From assembly GCF_030732845.1 (NCBI RefSeq), contig NZ_JASHKA010000018.1, forward strand, positions 1 to 64,000: a stretch of 64,000 bases of DNA, in the 5' to 3' direction. This DNA comes from Roseibium sp. MMSF_3544. GTDB taxonomy: Bacteria; Pseudomonadota; Alphaproteobacteria; Rhizobiales; Stappiaceae. Shown here in pieces: positions 8,409 through 17,418 of this stretch. Under the pieces are notes generated by a model. The model was not told the DNA's origin. It worked only from the letters and a program-made list of their open reading frames with translations, and made no database searches. The position numbers and the translations under genes were made by a program. The first letter of the stretch is position 1. Each line of letters starts with the position of its first letter.

Positions 8409-10883
8409 ATGGGTACACCAAAGAAAATAGCTGCCTTATTCGGTAATCAGATCTACAACACTGAACAATCCAAGCTAAAATTCGTTCCGCATGATGTCGT
8501 CACGATGGCAAATATCCTTGAGCTTAATTCATGGGAACTTGCAAGCATATTGCTAAACTACGATCAGGCGGCGGGGGGTGAGGCTATAGACGAGCTGCAA
8601 AACTATATTAGCACTAGCTCGGAAAATTTGGACGTACTTATTTACTACGCAGGCCATGGCAAAGCAGACGGTCAAGGATATTGGACACCCTCTAAACGTA
8701 GCGATAGCGACCAGCACTTTGACATCATCAATCACGCAGTGAAATTGGTATGCAAGCCCAGGGTGCAGCGCTTAACGCTCATTTTGGATGCATGCGAAAG
8801 TGCTAGGATCAGCGCCGAAAAGGTGACTGCGAAAATTGGATTGGAAGCCGAAAAAAGTTCCGAAGCGGGTGAACTCATAATTCTTGCAGCCAATTGGAAT
8901 GAGGCACATGAAAGTTCTCACACTAAAGGTGGCTATTTCACTCTCGCTCTTTCAGACTTTTTGAAAACGGCGGACAATTTTCCTTCGAACTGGGCAGTGC
9001 TTCGAGATTACCTGCAGCAGTCACCCCCCCTAGAAAAGTGCTCGTTGCTAGCGTTTCCGGCGGAATCCCTCGAAAAACCTATACCATTCTCACCAGCAGG
9101 GCAGTTGTGGCCCGGGTCACCCGGTAAGCAATTGCATTTTTTGCTAAAAAATGCGGACCCGTTCATGGCATTTGGTGCGTTGTTTGGAGCAAGCCGTATG
9201 GACAAAGCACTTCGTGAAGAGGTCCATATTGCCCCAAAGAAGGTCTTAGCAACAGCCGAAAAGTTCTCGTTGTCCAACAGATTCCTCGAAGCGAACGAAG
9301 GAAAGATCGACTGGAGTTACTTGGATAGGATGACACTAGCAGTAGCGTCGCCTTTCCATGCAGTTACCGATCTTAGTGATGACGTTTCCGCAGCTCTGAC
9401 CGTGGCTCTTGCGAAGTTGCTTTACCTTGATCTGAACGACGAAACGCCCACGGAAGAAGCTAAAGCAGCAGCTGAAAGCATAGATCACCTTAAGGCCCAA
9501 AAGATAGCTTCTATGTATGAAGTCACTGTCGAAGAATTCTCACGGCTCAGCAACAGAGTGCGCGTACTGATTGTACACACTAAGCTCAAACGAAAAGACA
9601 CTAACGAAGTCAAAGCGTTCGCCTTTCGATTCCTAAGGATCGGTGAAAACATTGAAGTCCATAATGGGCCTGCGGCCTCATCGCGATTTGAACGCGCCGC
9701 CAAAGAACTAAACGGAATTGAGGTGGCCAAGTTCTTTAGCTGCATAGGAAACTATACGGCAATTGATTCGGAACAGCACAAGCATGCTATTGGAGTTGCC
9801 TACGAACTGCTAATTAATGGCACTCGAGCGCAATCTCTTACTCCGTTCCTGACCGAATGCTTTGCTGACCCAGAGCCGGAAAAACTCAAGACGGCCGCGA
9901 AAACTATTCAAAAGATTCTCACTGAACTTTTCGGTAAGCTCGGCACTAAGCCTTCATCGTGGAAATTCAGCGACGGAAAAGCGATGCCAGGCAAGCTTGC
10001 TAGTTTCGATACTGGATCTGAACTGAGCAACATTCTTGATGCTTTGCAGAATATGGGAAACACTAAGTTTTCCGGCGAATTAAAAACGAATAGCCTTCAG
10101 ACTGAACTGAGATTTATTGAGCATTTCTTGCGTAACATTGACTTTGAAGCAACGACCGAAGGGGTTAAGACAATATGCGGTATTGTCCACGGTGACATGC
10201 ACCAAAAAAACATTGTTGTCCAACGCCACAGCGTAGATAGCGACCAAGATCAATCTGACACAAATAATCAAACAAGAAAAGAAACCAAAAATCTAAGCGA
10301 TGTTGTGTCGCTAATTGATTTCGAGAACTCTAGCAAATCTGACCTCGCGTTTCTAGACATGGCGTCTTTAGAAGTGTCCTTGGTCGTATTTTTTCTTGAG
10401 GATTACGTTGGATTTGACAAAATCACGCGAATAATCACTAGGATTGAAAGTGAGTGGCTTTCGGAAGATATCAAGCTTGAGTCTGCGGCCAACGATGGGC
10501 CGCGTGTGGTCGATGAAATAATTCTGAACGCTTCGGTGCAACCAGACTTGGGTGCGTATTCTGAGAAGAGAGTTTTTCCAGACTATAACGCTTACGAAGG
10601 CGTCGCCCATTCTGTAATTGGCGCGATGAGACTTTTGCTACGGGCAGCAATTTATAAGTTTTACAATAGTAATAGCGGCGACATAGAGCTAACAGATCAA
10701 AGATTAAAAGCTCACCTTCGTCAGTATTATGTGCTGCTGTTCCTTAGCACTGTTCGTTTGATTACCGTCGCGAGTGCGCCGAAGGCGGTAGTTATCAACT
10801 ATGCATTTTGGTTGGCAAATCAGTTACGGACCGACAGTGATCTTGTCTTCGAAATGAAGGAAAGCGAGGAGAAAACAGGCTAG
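8409..10883 (+). CDS. caspase-like protease fused to an APH/kinase-like domain
   Basis: 824 aa, no signal peptide. Residues 1-220 are a caspase (peptidase C14/metacaspase) domain: the catalytic histidine is H83 in YYAGHG and the cysteine C129 in LILDACES. Residues about 250-430 are helical and unassigned. From about 380 on there are features of an aminoglycoside phosphotransferase-like kinase: an N-lobe-like beta region, the catalytic loop CGIVHGDMHQKN (about 591-602) and the metal-binding LIDFEN (about 635). This is a protease plus small-molecule kinase in one chain. The next gene starts one base after the stop, so they are an operon; HIT-ThiL lies divergent. Bacterial caspases of this type are usually effectors of self-sacrificing defence; that role is inferred here. 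Confidence 0.82.
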   Translation: MGTPKKIAALFGNQIYNTEQSKLKFVPHDVVTMANILELNSWELASILLNYDQAAGGEAIDELQNYISTSSENLDVLIYYAGHGKADGQGYWTPSKRSDSDQHFDIINHAVKLVCKPRVQRLTLILDACESARISAEKVTAKIGLEAEKSSEAGELIILAANWNEAHESSHTKGGYFTLALSDFLKTADNFPSNWAVLRDYLQQSPPLEKCSLLAFPAESLEKPIPFSPAGQLWPGSPGKQLHFLLKNADPFMAFGALFGASRMDKALREEVHIAPKKVLATAEKFSLSNRFLEANEGKIDWSYLDRMTLAVASPFHAVTDLSDDVSAALTVALAKLLYLDLNDETPTEEAKAAAESIDHLKAQKIASMYEVTVEEFSRLSNRVRVLIVHTKLKRKDTNEVKAFAFRFLRIGENIEVHNGPAASSRFERAAKELNGIEVAKFFSCIGNYTAIDSEQHKHAIGVAYELLINGTRAQSLTPFLTECFADPEPEKLKTAAKTIQKILTELFGKLGTKPSSWKFSDGKAMPGKLASFDTGSELSNILDALQNMGNTKFSGELKTNSLQTELRFIEHFLRNIDFEATTEGVKTICGIVHGDMHQKNIVVQRHSVDSDQDQSDTNNQTRKETKNLSDVVSLIDFENSSKSDLAFLDMASLEVSLVVFFLEDYVGFDKITRIITRIESEWLSEDIKLESAANDGPRVVDEIILNASVQPDLGAYSEKRVFPDYNAYEGVAHSVIGAMRLLLRAAIYKFYNSNSGDIELTDQRLKAHLRQYYVLLFLSTVRLITVASAPKAVVINYAFWLANQLRTDSDLVFEMKESEEKTG

Positions 10884-10884
10884 A

Positions 10885-11895
10885 ATGTCAAGATTATTGG
10901 GTTTGACAGAGCGAGAGATCTTTTCTCTGATTACAACTGGCGACAAACCATTGCTGGAGCGCAAGTATTTTGACGATGCGGCTGTGATTCCAACACAGAA
11001 CTCTGGGTCGCTTGTCATCGCGTCAGATTTTATTCGAGGACCACACTTCAACCTTGCCGAAGCTGGCCACCTAAGCTTTTTCGATCTTGCACACTACCTT
11101 GTCGCCGCTAACGTATCTGACATCGCTGCTATGGGCGTAAAGCCTTTCGGGCTCCTAGACATATTTAGATATCCGAAAGACACTCCAGCACACATCAAGG
11201 AAGAGTTTTTCGCCGGCTTGGCCGACGCTGCCAAACGTTTTGACGTTCGCATCGTCGGTGGGGATACGGGCGGATATGTTAGTTTTGTTATAAGCGCTAC
11301 ATGTTTTGGCTTCGCTCAAGGAGGGCGCATACTGAAAAGAAACGCTGCTGCCCCAGGGCAAATATTGTGCCTAGCTGGTTCGGCGGGTCGATGCAGAGCA
11401 GCACAGAAAGCGCTGCTAGGGGTAGGCAGTCGTCCCGTTTCTTCCGATATTGCTGAGCGCTTGCTTGGCAGTTGGCGCCGACCATCTCCACCGATTGATT
11501 TCAGCGTATGGTTAGCCACAAACTCGTTGGCGTATGCAGGGCAAGATACGAGTGACGGACTAGGAAATGCCATCGCAGATATCTGTGAACACAGCGGTTT
11601 ACAGATCCGACTCGAGGATATTGATCACTTGGTGGACGATGATGTTCGACATGTCGCGGAGTGTTTCGAAGTCTCTGCGCTCGAATTGGCGATGTCTGTG
11701 TCTCCAGATTTCGGACTCTTGTTTTCTGCGAATGAAGAAGACTTAGACTCAATTCGAGCGAATCCCTTCGAGCAGGCTGTGACCGAACTTGGCAAGTTTC
11801 AGAAAGGTGACGGTGCCTACCTGTTAAGCGACGCGCTTGGGACAAGAAAACTTCCACTTGAGTCCTACGATCATTTACATAACCTGAAGAGTTGA
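10885..11895 (+). CDS. ThiL/PurM-like (AIR synthase superfamily) ATP-binding enzyme 2
   Basis: 336 aa. AIR-synthase superfamily motifs in order: KYFDDAAVIP (metal-binding aspartates), ANVSDIAAMGVKPFGLLDIF, VRIVGGDTGGY, GRILKRNAAAPGQILCLAG, and GQDTSDGLGNAIADICEHSG. It is clearly a paralogue of the enzyme at 6557-7624 but only distantly similar in sequence, so the two probably have different substrates or form a heteromer. The ATG is one base after the caspase-kinase stop, so translation is coupled. It ends before a 10-bp inverted repeat that separates it from the convergent hydrolase gene. ThiL itself is an alternative name, but the context does not support thiamine synthesis. Confidence 0.8.
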   Translation: MSRLLGLTEREIFSLITTGDKPLLERKYFDDAAVIPTQNSGSLVIASDFIRGPHFNLAEAGHLSFFDLAHYLVAANVSDIAAMGVKPFGLLDIFRYPKDTPAHIKEEFFAGLADAAKRFDVRIVGGDTGGYVSFVISATCFGFAQGGRILKRNAAAPGQILCLAGSAGRCRAAQKALLGVGSRPVSSDIAERLLGSWRRPSPPIDFSVWLATNSLAYAGQDTSDGLGNAIADICEHSGLQIRLEDIDHLVDDDVRHVAECFEVSALELAMSVSPDFGLLFSANEEDLDSIRANPFEQAVTELGKFQKGDGAYLLSDALGTRKLPLESYDHLHNLKS

Positions 11896-11937
11896 CGCAC
11901 ATTGCAGGCTAACGATTGCGTGGTCCCTTATCAGAAT

Positions 11938-11991
11938 GTCTCATTGACTTGTTTCATTTGTACTTTTGCTTACCACTTGTTTCAATGAGAC
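11938..11991. repeat. inverted and direct repeat between convergent genes
   Basis: GTCTCATTGA (11938-11947) and its reverse complement TCAATGAGAC (11982-11991) flank a 34-bp AT-rich spacer, and ACTTGTTTCA is repeated directly at 11947-11956 and 11975-11984. The right arm abuts the stop codon of the minus-strand hydrolase. It could be a bidirectional terminator or the scar of a small insertion. Confidence 0.55.
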
Positions 11992-12900
11992 TCACTTCAG
12001 CGCTTTGTATATCACTCCAGCGATTTGAGGTTGGCTTAGATAACGTTGCACGGAATGTGCGTCTTCTTGACCGTTGTTGAGCTTTGAATAGTTTGTAATT
12101 TCGGCGGGTCCAAAGGTCTGGGCGTCGAGTTTTGGATGTAACGCAACGAAGTCCTCGGGGTCTGCACCGTTTGTCCAATTCTTGACTATCTCTGGCTTGA
12201 TAAACGGAGGCCCGATACGTTTCCGGACAATCTTAATTCCCAACGGAGATCCGAGCGTCACGAATTGAGATATCTTCTCTTCACTGTTAATGGCACGCAA
12301 TAGTGAATACATGACGACCGTGCCTAGCGAGTGACCGACCACTACTGTATTGTTAAGGTTTGAAAAATCTTGCAAAACCTGATCTTCCACAAGTGCGTTT
12401 ATTTTTTCATACAGACCTGGCTTGTTCAGATAGGCAGCCGCTTGCTCAAGGAATATCCCCGCAAGACCATGGCCAGCAGACGGAACTAACTTCTCAAGCG
12501 CTCGAGTGATTGCTTTGAGCCACTTTTTGTGAACGCCGACTGCCATTCGTCGTGCGAACTTCGGCTCATCGCTGTCATCTAACTCCAGTGAGACAGTGTT
12601 GTCATCGATTTCGTAGGTGCTTTGTAATTCTAGGTAGAGTTCGGCGATGCTATCTTCGACATAGTCAGCATCCGGCGCGTCGGCCCCCATCCTAACACCA
12701 GCAGATTCGGCTTTCCCCCAAGCGTCAGTCTCTCTTGCAAGTACATCCGCATAGTAGGCGGTCCTTACTTCAACATTGTCCCACAAATCGTTAGCCCTAT
12801 CGCCTATGCCAGAGTGCAAAGCGTTTTTCCAATCTGTTTCAATCTGCTCGGGCGTAAAGTCTTCGTTGTTTATGCCATGTACAAAAACTAGCCGACGCAT
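11992..12900 (-). CDS. alpha/beta hydrolase (esterase/lipase-like), caspase partner
   Basis: 302 aa from the ATG at 12900, preceded by GAGGG; an upstream TTG at 12918 would add six residues. It starts RRLVFVHGIN, the oxyanion-hole strand, and has the nucleophile elbow VVVGHSLGTVVMYSLL (serine near residue 190), an acidic NGADPEDFVAL segment and a late AHSVQRYL histidine. No signal peptide, so it acts in the cytoplasm or on the inner face of the membrane. It lies 20 bases after the second caspase gene, so the caspase might activate it or the two might act together. The substrate (phospholipid, acyl ester) cannot be told from sequence. Confidence 0.8.
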   Translation of the reverse strand: MRRLVFVHGINNEDFTPEQIETDWKNALHSGIGDRANDLWDNVEVRTAYYADVLARETDAWGKAESAGVRMGADAPDADYVEDSIAELYLELQSTYEIDDNTVSLELDDSDEPKFARRMAVGVHKKWLKAITRALEKLVPSAGHGLAGIFLEQAAAYLNKPGLYEKINALVEDQVLQDFSNLNNTVVVGHSLGTVVMYSLLRAINSEEKISQFVTLGSPLGIKIVRKRIGPPFIKPEIVKNWTNGADPEDFVALHPKLDAQTFGPAEITNYSKLNNGQEDAHSVQRYLSQPQIAGVIYKALK

Positions 12901-12920
12901 TCTATTTTTCCCTCGCAACG

Positions 12921-14735
12921 TTAGTTGTGAATCGCATAGTCGAAATGATCAGAGATGATATTTATTGCATTCTTGCGAAGTACAACCCCAGCATAACCGA
13001 GAGCCATTTCAGAGATTTGATTAATAGCCTTTGGAACACTCGCGCCAGAAAGCTCTTGCATGCGCAGCCATCCTTGCCGATATACTGGGAACAATGTGTT
13101 GGCAACTACGCGGTCGCTCGCGTCCATTGCAATTGTTGCGTACCTTGGACGCTCAGGGTCGTCGTATTCTTCGACCGCTGGCAAGTCGACTTGTAACTGC
13201 CATCCAAACTCACCCTGCGTCCAAGTTGGCTGCTGGCCCGCCAAAAGCGCTAGGTCGCAACTCAAGAACCCGGCTTTGACCATAAAATGCGCTGTCCGTA
13301 TGATATTGTCCTGGTCACCTACCATCCGATAAATGTATGCAGCGATATCTGCGCGTTGCGGCTGGATTTCTTTGCCGGATCTTATCATATCGGCGTAACT
13401 GAGAGCGTCCGAAATGCGAGGAACTCTACGACTACCGCCAAACATGCCAGTTGTAAGCGAGGTATCCCACTCACTTTCACCTGAGTAGACGAGAATATCG
13501 CCTGAGTTTCTCGACAACAACAAACTAATGCTGTTGGGATACATAGGTGCAAGAGTCCAAACCTCCCCTTGGCAGACAATTGGTTGAGGCGTAATCTTTT
13601 GCGGCTGAGGTTCAAAACGCCATACACCATACCTTTCTATTAGAGATCCTGAGCCGGCCTGTGTTGGTATAGCTACATTGAGTTCTCCCTCGACTACGAC
13701 TGATCCTTTCGATTTCTGTTTTGCATCACTTTGCTCAAATAACTTGTATGCATGCTCAAGACTACGGTCAGGCGCAAGATTGGATCTTGCTCTCCGTATA
13801 ACTCGCCTCGCACGAGCTCGGCGTTTCTTTGAAGACGTTGGTGAACTAGTGCCCTCGTCCGAGGCACTTTTTGTGCCTACAGATGCATCCGTGTTTGATT
13901 GCTCTTCGGGATTTTTCTCCTTTTCATCCAGGATATCGTAGTAGTGATTATATATCCGAAGTGCCGGATTCATATCGGGCGTCATATCCTCATTCAACTC
14001 TAGGGCGCGTTTCTTTACCTCGTCTTCCAAGTAATCTGCCAGCAATTGATTGTGAATAACGGTGCCTAAACCGCTCACCTCATCGAGAACTTCGCTAACT
14101 CGTCCCTCGAGTGCTTCGCAAAGTGCATCTGAGAAAATACAATATGGCTCTCCTCCATCAACTGCATTCGATTGAAACGAATATTCCCCAAGGGTAGTTG
14201 ATAAGTTCAGTTCGACTTCAAGTTTAGATGTTGGCCCATTCCTGGTTAGAATCGGGTCACCTACAAAGCTGATTGTATGGTTAGAAGAGTTCCGACAAGC
14301 ATCAGCAACTACAATGAGCTGCCCCCTTTTCATTTCCTTGTTTGTCGAGGCAAGACCATAACGGCTAACGCCCTCAACAAAGCGGGGGAAATCGATGCCC
14401 TCTCTTAAGTCGTCGGATGCTCCGGTCAGCAGCCAAAACTGATCCGATCCTGATCGAGCGATACCGTGGCCAGCAAAATAGACAAAAAGTCTATCAATGC
14501 CGCGGCTTTCAAGAAATTTCGGTATTTCATGGCGAAGCCGGTCGACAGTGACATCTTGACCATCGGCGTCGTTAATTTCAAGAACTTCGTAGCCCCTACC
14601 AGGGGTATCTACTTTCGCCCACTCTACGAGGCGAGCCGCACTAGTGAGCACACCGGGCAGATTCTGGTACGCTCCTCGGTACTTTGAAACAGCAATAACT
14701 ATCATTGCTTTCTTCATTTTCGACGCAGCTAACAT
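12921..14735 (-). CDS. caspase-family (peptidase C14) protein
   Basis: 604 aa (or 598 from the second ATG). Residues 1-250 are a caspase domain with H90 in YFAGHG and C147 in VVADACRNS. Residues 250-330 are a low-complexity acidic then strongly basic linker (KKRRARARR), and 330-604 a beta-rich domain of unknown family (YGVWRFEPQ, DILVYSGESEW). Cleavage in the basic linker could release the C-terminal domain; this is inference. It lies in a minus-strand run after the exonuclease and 20 bases before the hydrolase. It is not closely similar to the caspase at 8409-10883, which has a kinase-like instead of a beta-rich C-terminus. Confidence 0.82.
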   Translation of the reverse strand: MLAASKMKKAMIVIAVSKYRGAYQNLPGVLTSAARLVEWAKVDTPGRGYEVLEINDADGQDVTVDRLRHEIPKFLESRGIDRLFVYFAGHGIARSGSDQFWLLTGASDDLREGIDFPRFVEGVSRYGLASTNKEMKRGQLIVVADACRNSSNHTISFVGDPILTRNGPTSKLEVELNLSTTLGEYSFQSNAVDGGEPYCIFSDALCEALEGRVSEVLDEVSGLGTVIHNQLLADYLEDEVKKRALELNEDMTPDMNPALRIYNHYYDILDEKEKNPEEQSNTDASVGTKSASDEGTSSPTSSKKRRARARRVIRRARSNLAPDRSLEHAYKLFEQSDAKQKSKGSVVVEGELNVAIPTQAGSGSLIERYGVWRFEPQPQKITPQPIVCQGEVWTLAPMYPNSISLLLSRNSGDILVYSGESEWDTSLTTGMFGGSRRVPRISDALSYADMIRSGKEIQPQRADIAAYIYRMVGDQDNIIRTAHFMVKAGFLSCDLALLAGQQPTWTQGEFGWQLQVDLPAVEEYDDPERPRYATIAMDASDRVVANTLFPVYRQGWLRMQELSGASVPKAINQISEMALGYAGVVLRKNAINIISDHFDYAIHN

Positions 14736-14828
14736 CTTTAAACCGCTCTTGAATCGCCAAGTTTTTCAATCGAAGTGAGTATGGAGCACGCCAATCAATT
14801 TAACCTTGAGAAACCGAAAGAATTGCAT

Positions 14829-15446
14829 TCACGACTGTAAGAAAGTCAGCATTTGACCGAAAGTGTGAACATTTTTTCCAGCAAGTTCTTCAAATTGTTT
14901 CAGCATGAGTTCAGCGGTCAGTTTTGTGTCCACAAGTGCGTTGTGAAGTTTTTCTTCATCCACATCCAACCCGTAGTGCTTCGCTGACGTTGCAAGGTTG
15001 TGGCTATCGATATCGGGATGAAGCTTTCTCATCAATTTAATCGTGTCGATGTAGTAGTCGGTTTGCAGCTCTACACGGTGTCGTTCTTCAGCTTTTCGCA
15101 TAAACCTCAAATCAAAAGAAGCAATGTTGTGGCCAGCAACAAATTTTTCTCCGATGCGTTTATCGAACTCGACTACTACTTCAGCCATTGAGGGCTGCCC
15201 TTTTAGGTCTTTTTCATCAATTTTGGTAATCCGCTTCACAGTATCTGTGAGAGGGAGGTGGTCTTCGCCCGGATGCACAAATTGGTTCCACCCGCCACCT
15301 AGTATCCTTCCATTGACAACCTGCACGATAGCCACCTGGATCACTCGGTTCTTTGAGGAATTAAGCCCGGTAGTCTCCAAATCAAACACGGCTATTTCTG
15401 CCTCATCTAGACGGGCATCGAAAATTGGATGTAGGGAAGTCGGCAT
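14829..15446 (-). CDS. DnaQ-like DEDDh 3'-5' exonuclease
   Basis: 205 aa with the three exonuclease motifs of the DEDDh family: Exo I FDLETTGLN, Exo II AGHNIASFDLRFMRKAE, Exo III HNALVDTKLTAELM. It is a stand-alone domain like those of DNA polymerase III epsilon or RNase T, too short to carry other domains. Two ATGs are close; the second (15446) is preferred because GGGAG lies seven bases before it. It sits 25 bases after the nuclease gene and 93 bases before the caspase gene on the same strand, suggesting an operon. In this context it may degrade invader DNA rather than proofread. Confidence 0.88.
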   Translation of the reverse strand: MPTSLHPIFDARLDEAEIAVFDLETTGLNSSKNRVIQVAIVQVVNGRILGGGWNQFVHPGEDHLPLTDTVKRITKIDEKDLKGQPSMAEVVVEFDKRIGEKFVAGHNIASFDLRFMRKAEERHRVELQTDYYIDTIKLMRKLHPDIDSHNLATSAKHYGLDVDEEKLHNALVDTKLTAELMLKQFEELAGKNVHTFGQMLTFLQS

Positions 15447-15471
15447 AGTCATTCTCCCAAAAAAATTGGTC

Positions 15472-17160
15472 TTATCGATTGAGTTTTACGTCGACAAAGA
15501 CCGGGCAATGATCACTGATTTGTGGATCGCTAAAATCAAACTTTGGTGTTGGAGGAACGGTCACATACGCCCAAAGGGGCTCATTGATGATGACATAGTC
15601 GATCGACGTTCGGGCGCTTGGGTTGAACGCTGTACAAGGCAGCTGTTGTCTATGAGGAACTTTAAACATATCAACGGGCTTGCCGTCGTCGAGATCTTTG
15701 CGGACAACATCATTTGCACGATCAATTTGTCTATTGAAGTCGCCGAGTAACGCTACTTTCTGCTCGGCCTCAGATTTTCTATCTAACCAATCTTCCAATA
15801 GGGGAATTTGCTTGGCAAGCGTCCGACAAGTGCCGCTGGAGTTCAGGTTATTGTCAGAAAAACAGCCTGACTTGAGATGAATTGAGGCCACCCAAATTTC
15901 TTCTCCATCAACCTCCAGAAGAACCGCGGTACCCTCGCGAAGCCTATCTTTCTTGCCGCCTAGATTGTTGAGCGCGATACGTTCAGTACCAACGATTTTA
16001 GCGGCGTCGCGGCGCACGACAACGGCGGTGTAAATGTCACGCTCTGTGTCGGTGTCTAATTGGTCGGGGTTATCGTTGAGATCGTCATCAAGTCTCTTGG
16101 AGAAAACCATATCCCAGTCTGTGCTTGGGAACAGAAGTCTTACACCTGCTGGTGCTCCGATCTCTTGCAGACCAATTACATCGGCATCCAAGTCTTCGAT
16201 AACCTGGCGTATTGCTTTGTAGTCTTCGCCATAGCGCGTTGTGCCTTGGCTACCGTCCCTATTCGGTCGTAGGTGCTCTCCTTCTACGTGCCAAAAGTTT
16301 TCTATGTTCCAGGTCGCAAGCCGCAATTCACCTGTTGCGGACATCGCAGTCGACGTTGTAGGCGCAGCCAACGCAATTGACGAGATCGCCGATGTAGCCG
16401 ACGGAGTTAAAGCTACGCCGCAATTTGTACCAAATAGCAGTGTTGCCAGTTCCGGTTGATCAACAAAAATATTACGGTTGTCCTGAATCTGCTCAATAGC
16501 CTCATTAACACGGCGCTCCTCTGCATCAGGCGGGTCTGCCAGGTGCCAATCGAGCAAAGTGCACAGGTCTCCTAAAGTTGTGCCCTTTCCAGTCAGTTGA
16601 TCTACGAGCACCAAGTCGGGTTCGGTGCCCGTGCCCTCATAGCGCACATCTATATAAAACATTGCGCGGGCTACATCGCCCTTTATGGCGTCTCTCGGTT
16701 CGAAACTGTCATGATCCTTGAACGTGTCCGGTGCTTCGCCTTCAGGAGAGCCACCGTCATCAAAATCCAGGCTTCCGCGGCGACTATTGACTGTAGCATC
16801 GGTGTGACGCAGATGATGAAGGTCACTCTTTACGGGTTTTTGTTTCGCACCATGGGATTGCGGCCACAAATGTTCGCGGTTCCAGCCGTTTTGGTTGTCT
16901 TGATTTACCCTTCGAGACTTTTTTTGGGAGCGATTGGTATAAAAGAGGATCAGGTTTTCGGGATTTGCTGGGTCTTCGAAAATCTGTTCGAGGGCGTCAT
17001 AAGCGTGAGTGTAGCTAATCCTCGAATGACCTTGCTTTAGTGTCGCGTGAATGTTTGCTCTCAATTGAGTTTCGTCAAATGTTTGCGCTGCGACGCTGGC
17101 AAGAAAGGTAATCACCGATATCAAAGTTATCACCGTAGCCGTGAGAAAATTCATTTCCAT
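15472..17160 (-). CDS. exported EndA-type endonuclease fused to an EEP nuclease/phosphatase domain
   Basis: 562 aa with an N-terminal signal peptide (residues 1-26, ending SVAAQ). Residues 30-260 are endonuclease I (EndA): NREHLWPQSHG with the catalytic histidine, then SDLHHLR. Residues 280-562 are an endonuclease/exonuclease/phosphatase domain: LRLATWNIENFW, VIGLQEIG, LLGDFNRQ and ISDHCPVFVDV. Similar two-nuclease secreted proteins occur in marine bacteria and serve DNA degradation for nutrients or biofilm turnover. Here it heads a minus-strand run with an exonuclease, a caspase and a hydrolase, though its export makes a purely cytoplasmic partnership doubtful. Alternative start at 17154. 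Confidence 0.88.
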   Translation of the reverse strand: MEMNFLTATVITLISVITFLASVAAQTFDETQLRANIHATLKQGHSRISYTHAYDALEQIFEDPANPENLILFYTNRSQKKSRRVNQDNQNGWNREHLWPQSHGAKQKPVKSDLHHLRHTDATVNSRRGSLDFDDGGSPEGEAPDTFKDHDSFEPRDAIKGDVARAMFYIDVRYEGTGTEPDLVLVDQLTGKGTTLGDLCTLLDWHLADPPDAEERRVNEAIEQIQDNRNIFVDQPELATLLFGTNCGVALTPSATSAISSIALAAPTTSTAMSATGELRLATWNIENFWHVEGEHLRPNRDGSQGTTRYGEDYKAIRQVIEDLDADVIGLQEIGAPAGVRLLFPSTDWDMVFSKRLDDDLNDNPDQLDTDTERDIYTAVVVRRDAAKIVGTERIALNNLGGKKDRLREGTAVLLEVDGEEIWVASIHLKSGCFSDNNLNSSGTCRTLAKQIPLLEDWLDRKSEAEQKVALLGDFNRQIDRANDVVRKDLDDGKPVDMFKVPHRQQLPCTAFNPSARTSIDYVIINEPLWAYVTVPPTPKFDFSDPQISDHCPVFVDVKLNR

Positions 17161-17418
17161 GCCTCAAATAAGAGATGAAAAAAATCTGCTACAATCAAGA
17201 ATGAAAATACGCGTAGAGGTTGTCAAGTTACATGTTACTAAGGGTAACGCTTTCTATGATTGCTTTATTGGGGGGCAAATCTTGATCCTTCGAGCAACCT
17301 GATAACCAACTGGAATTTTATGATCAACTTAACGATTCCCAACGACTTAAAAATTTGGTTGCCGCGCTTAAAATTGTCGCGCTATGATTGATTATTAAAT
17401 CTAAGCATCGAGGTGCAA

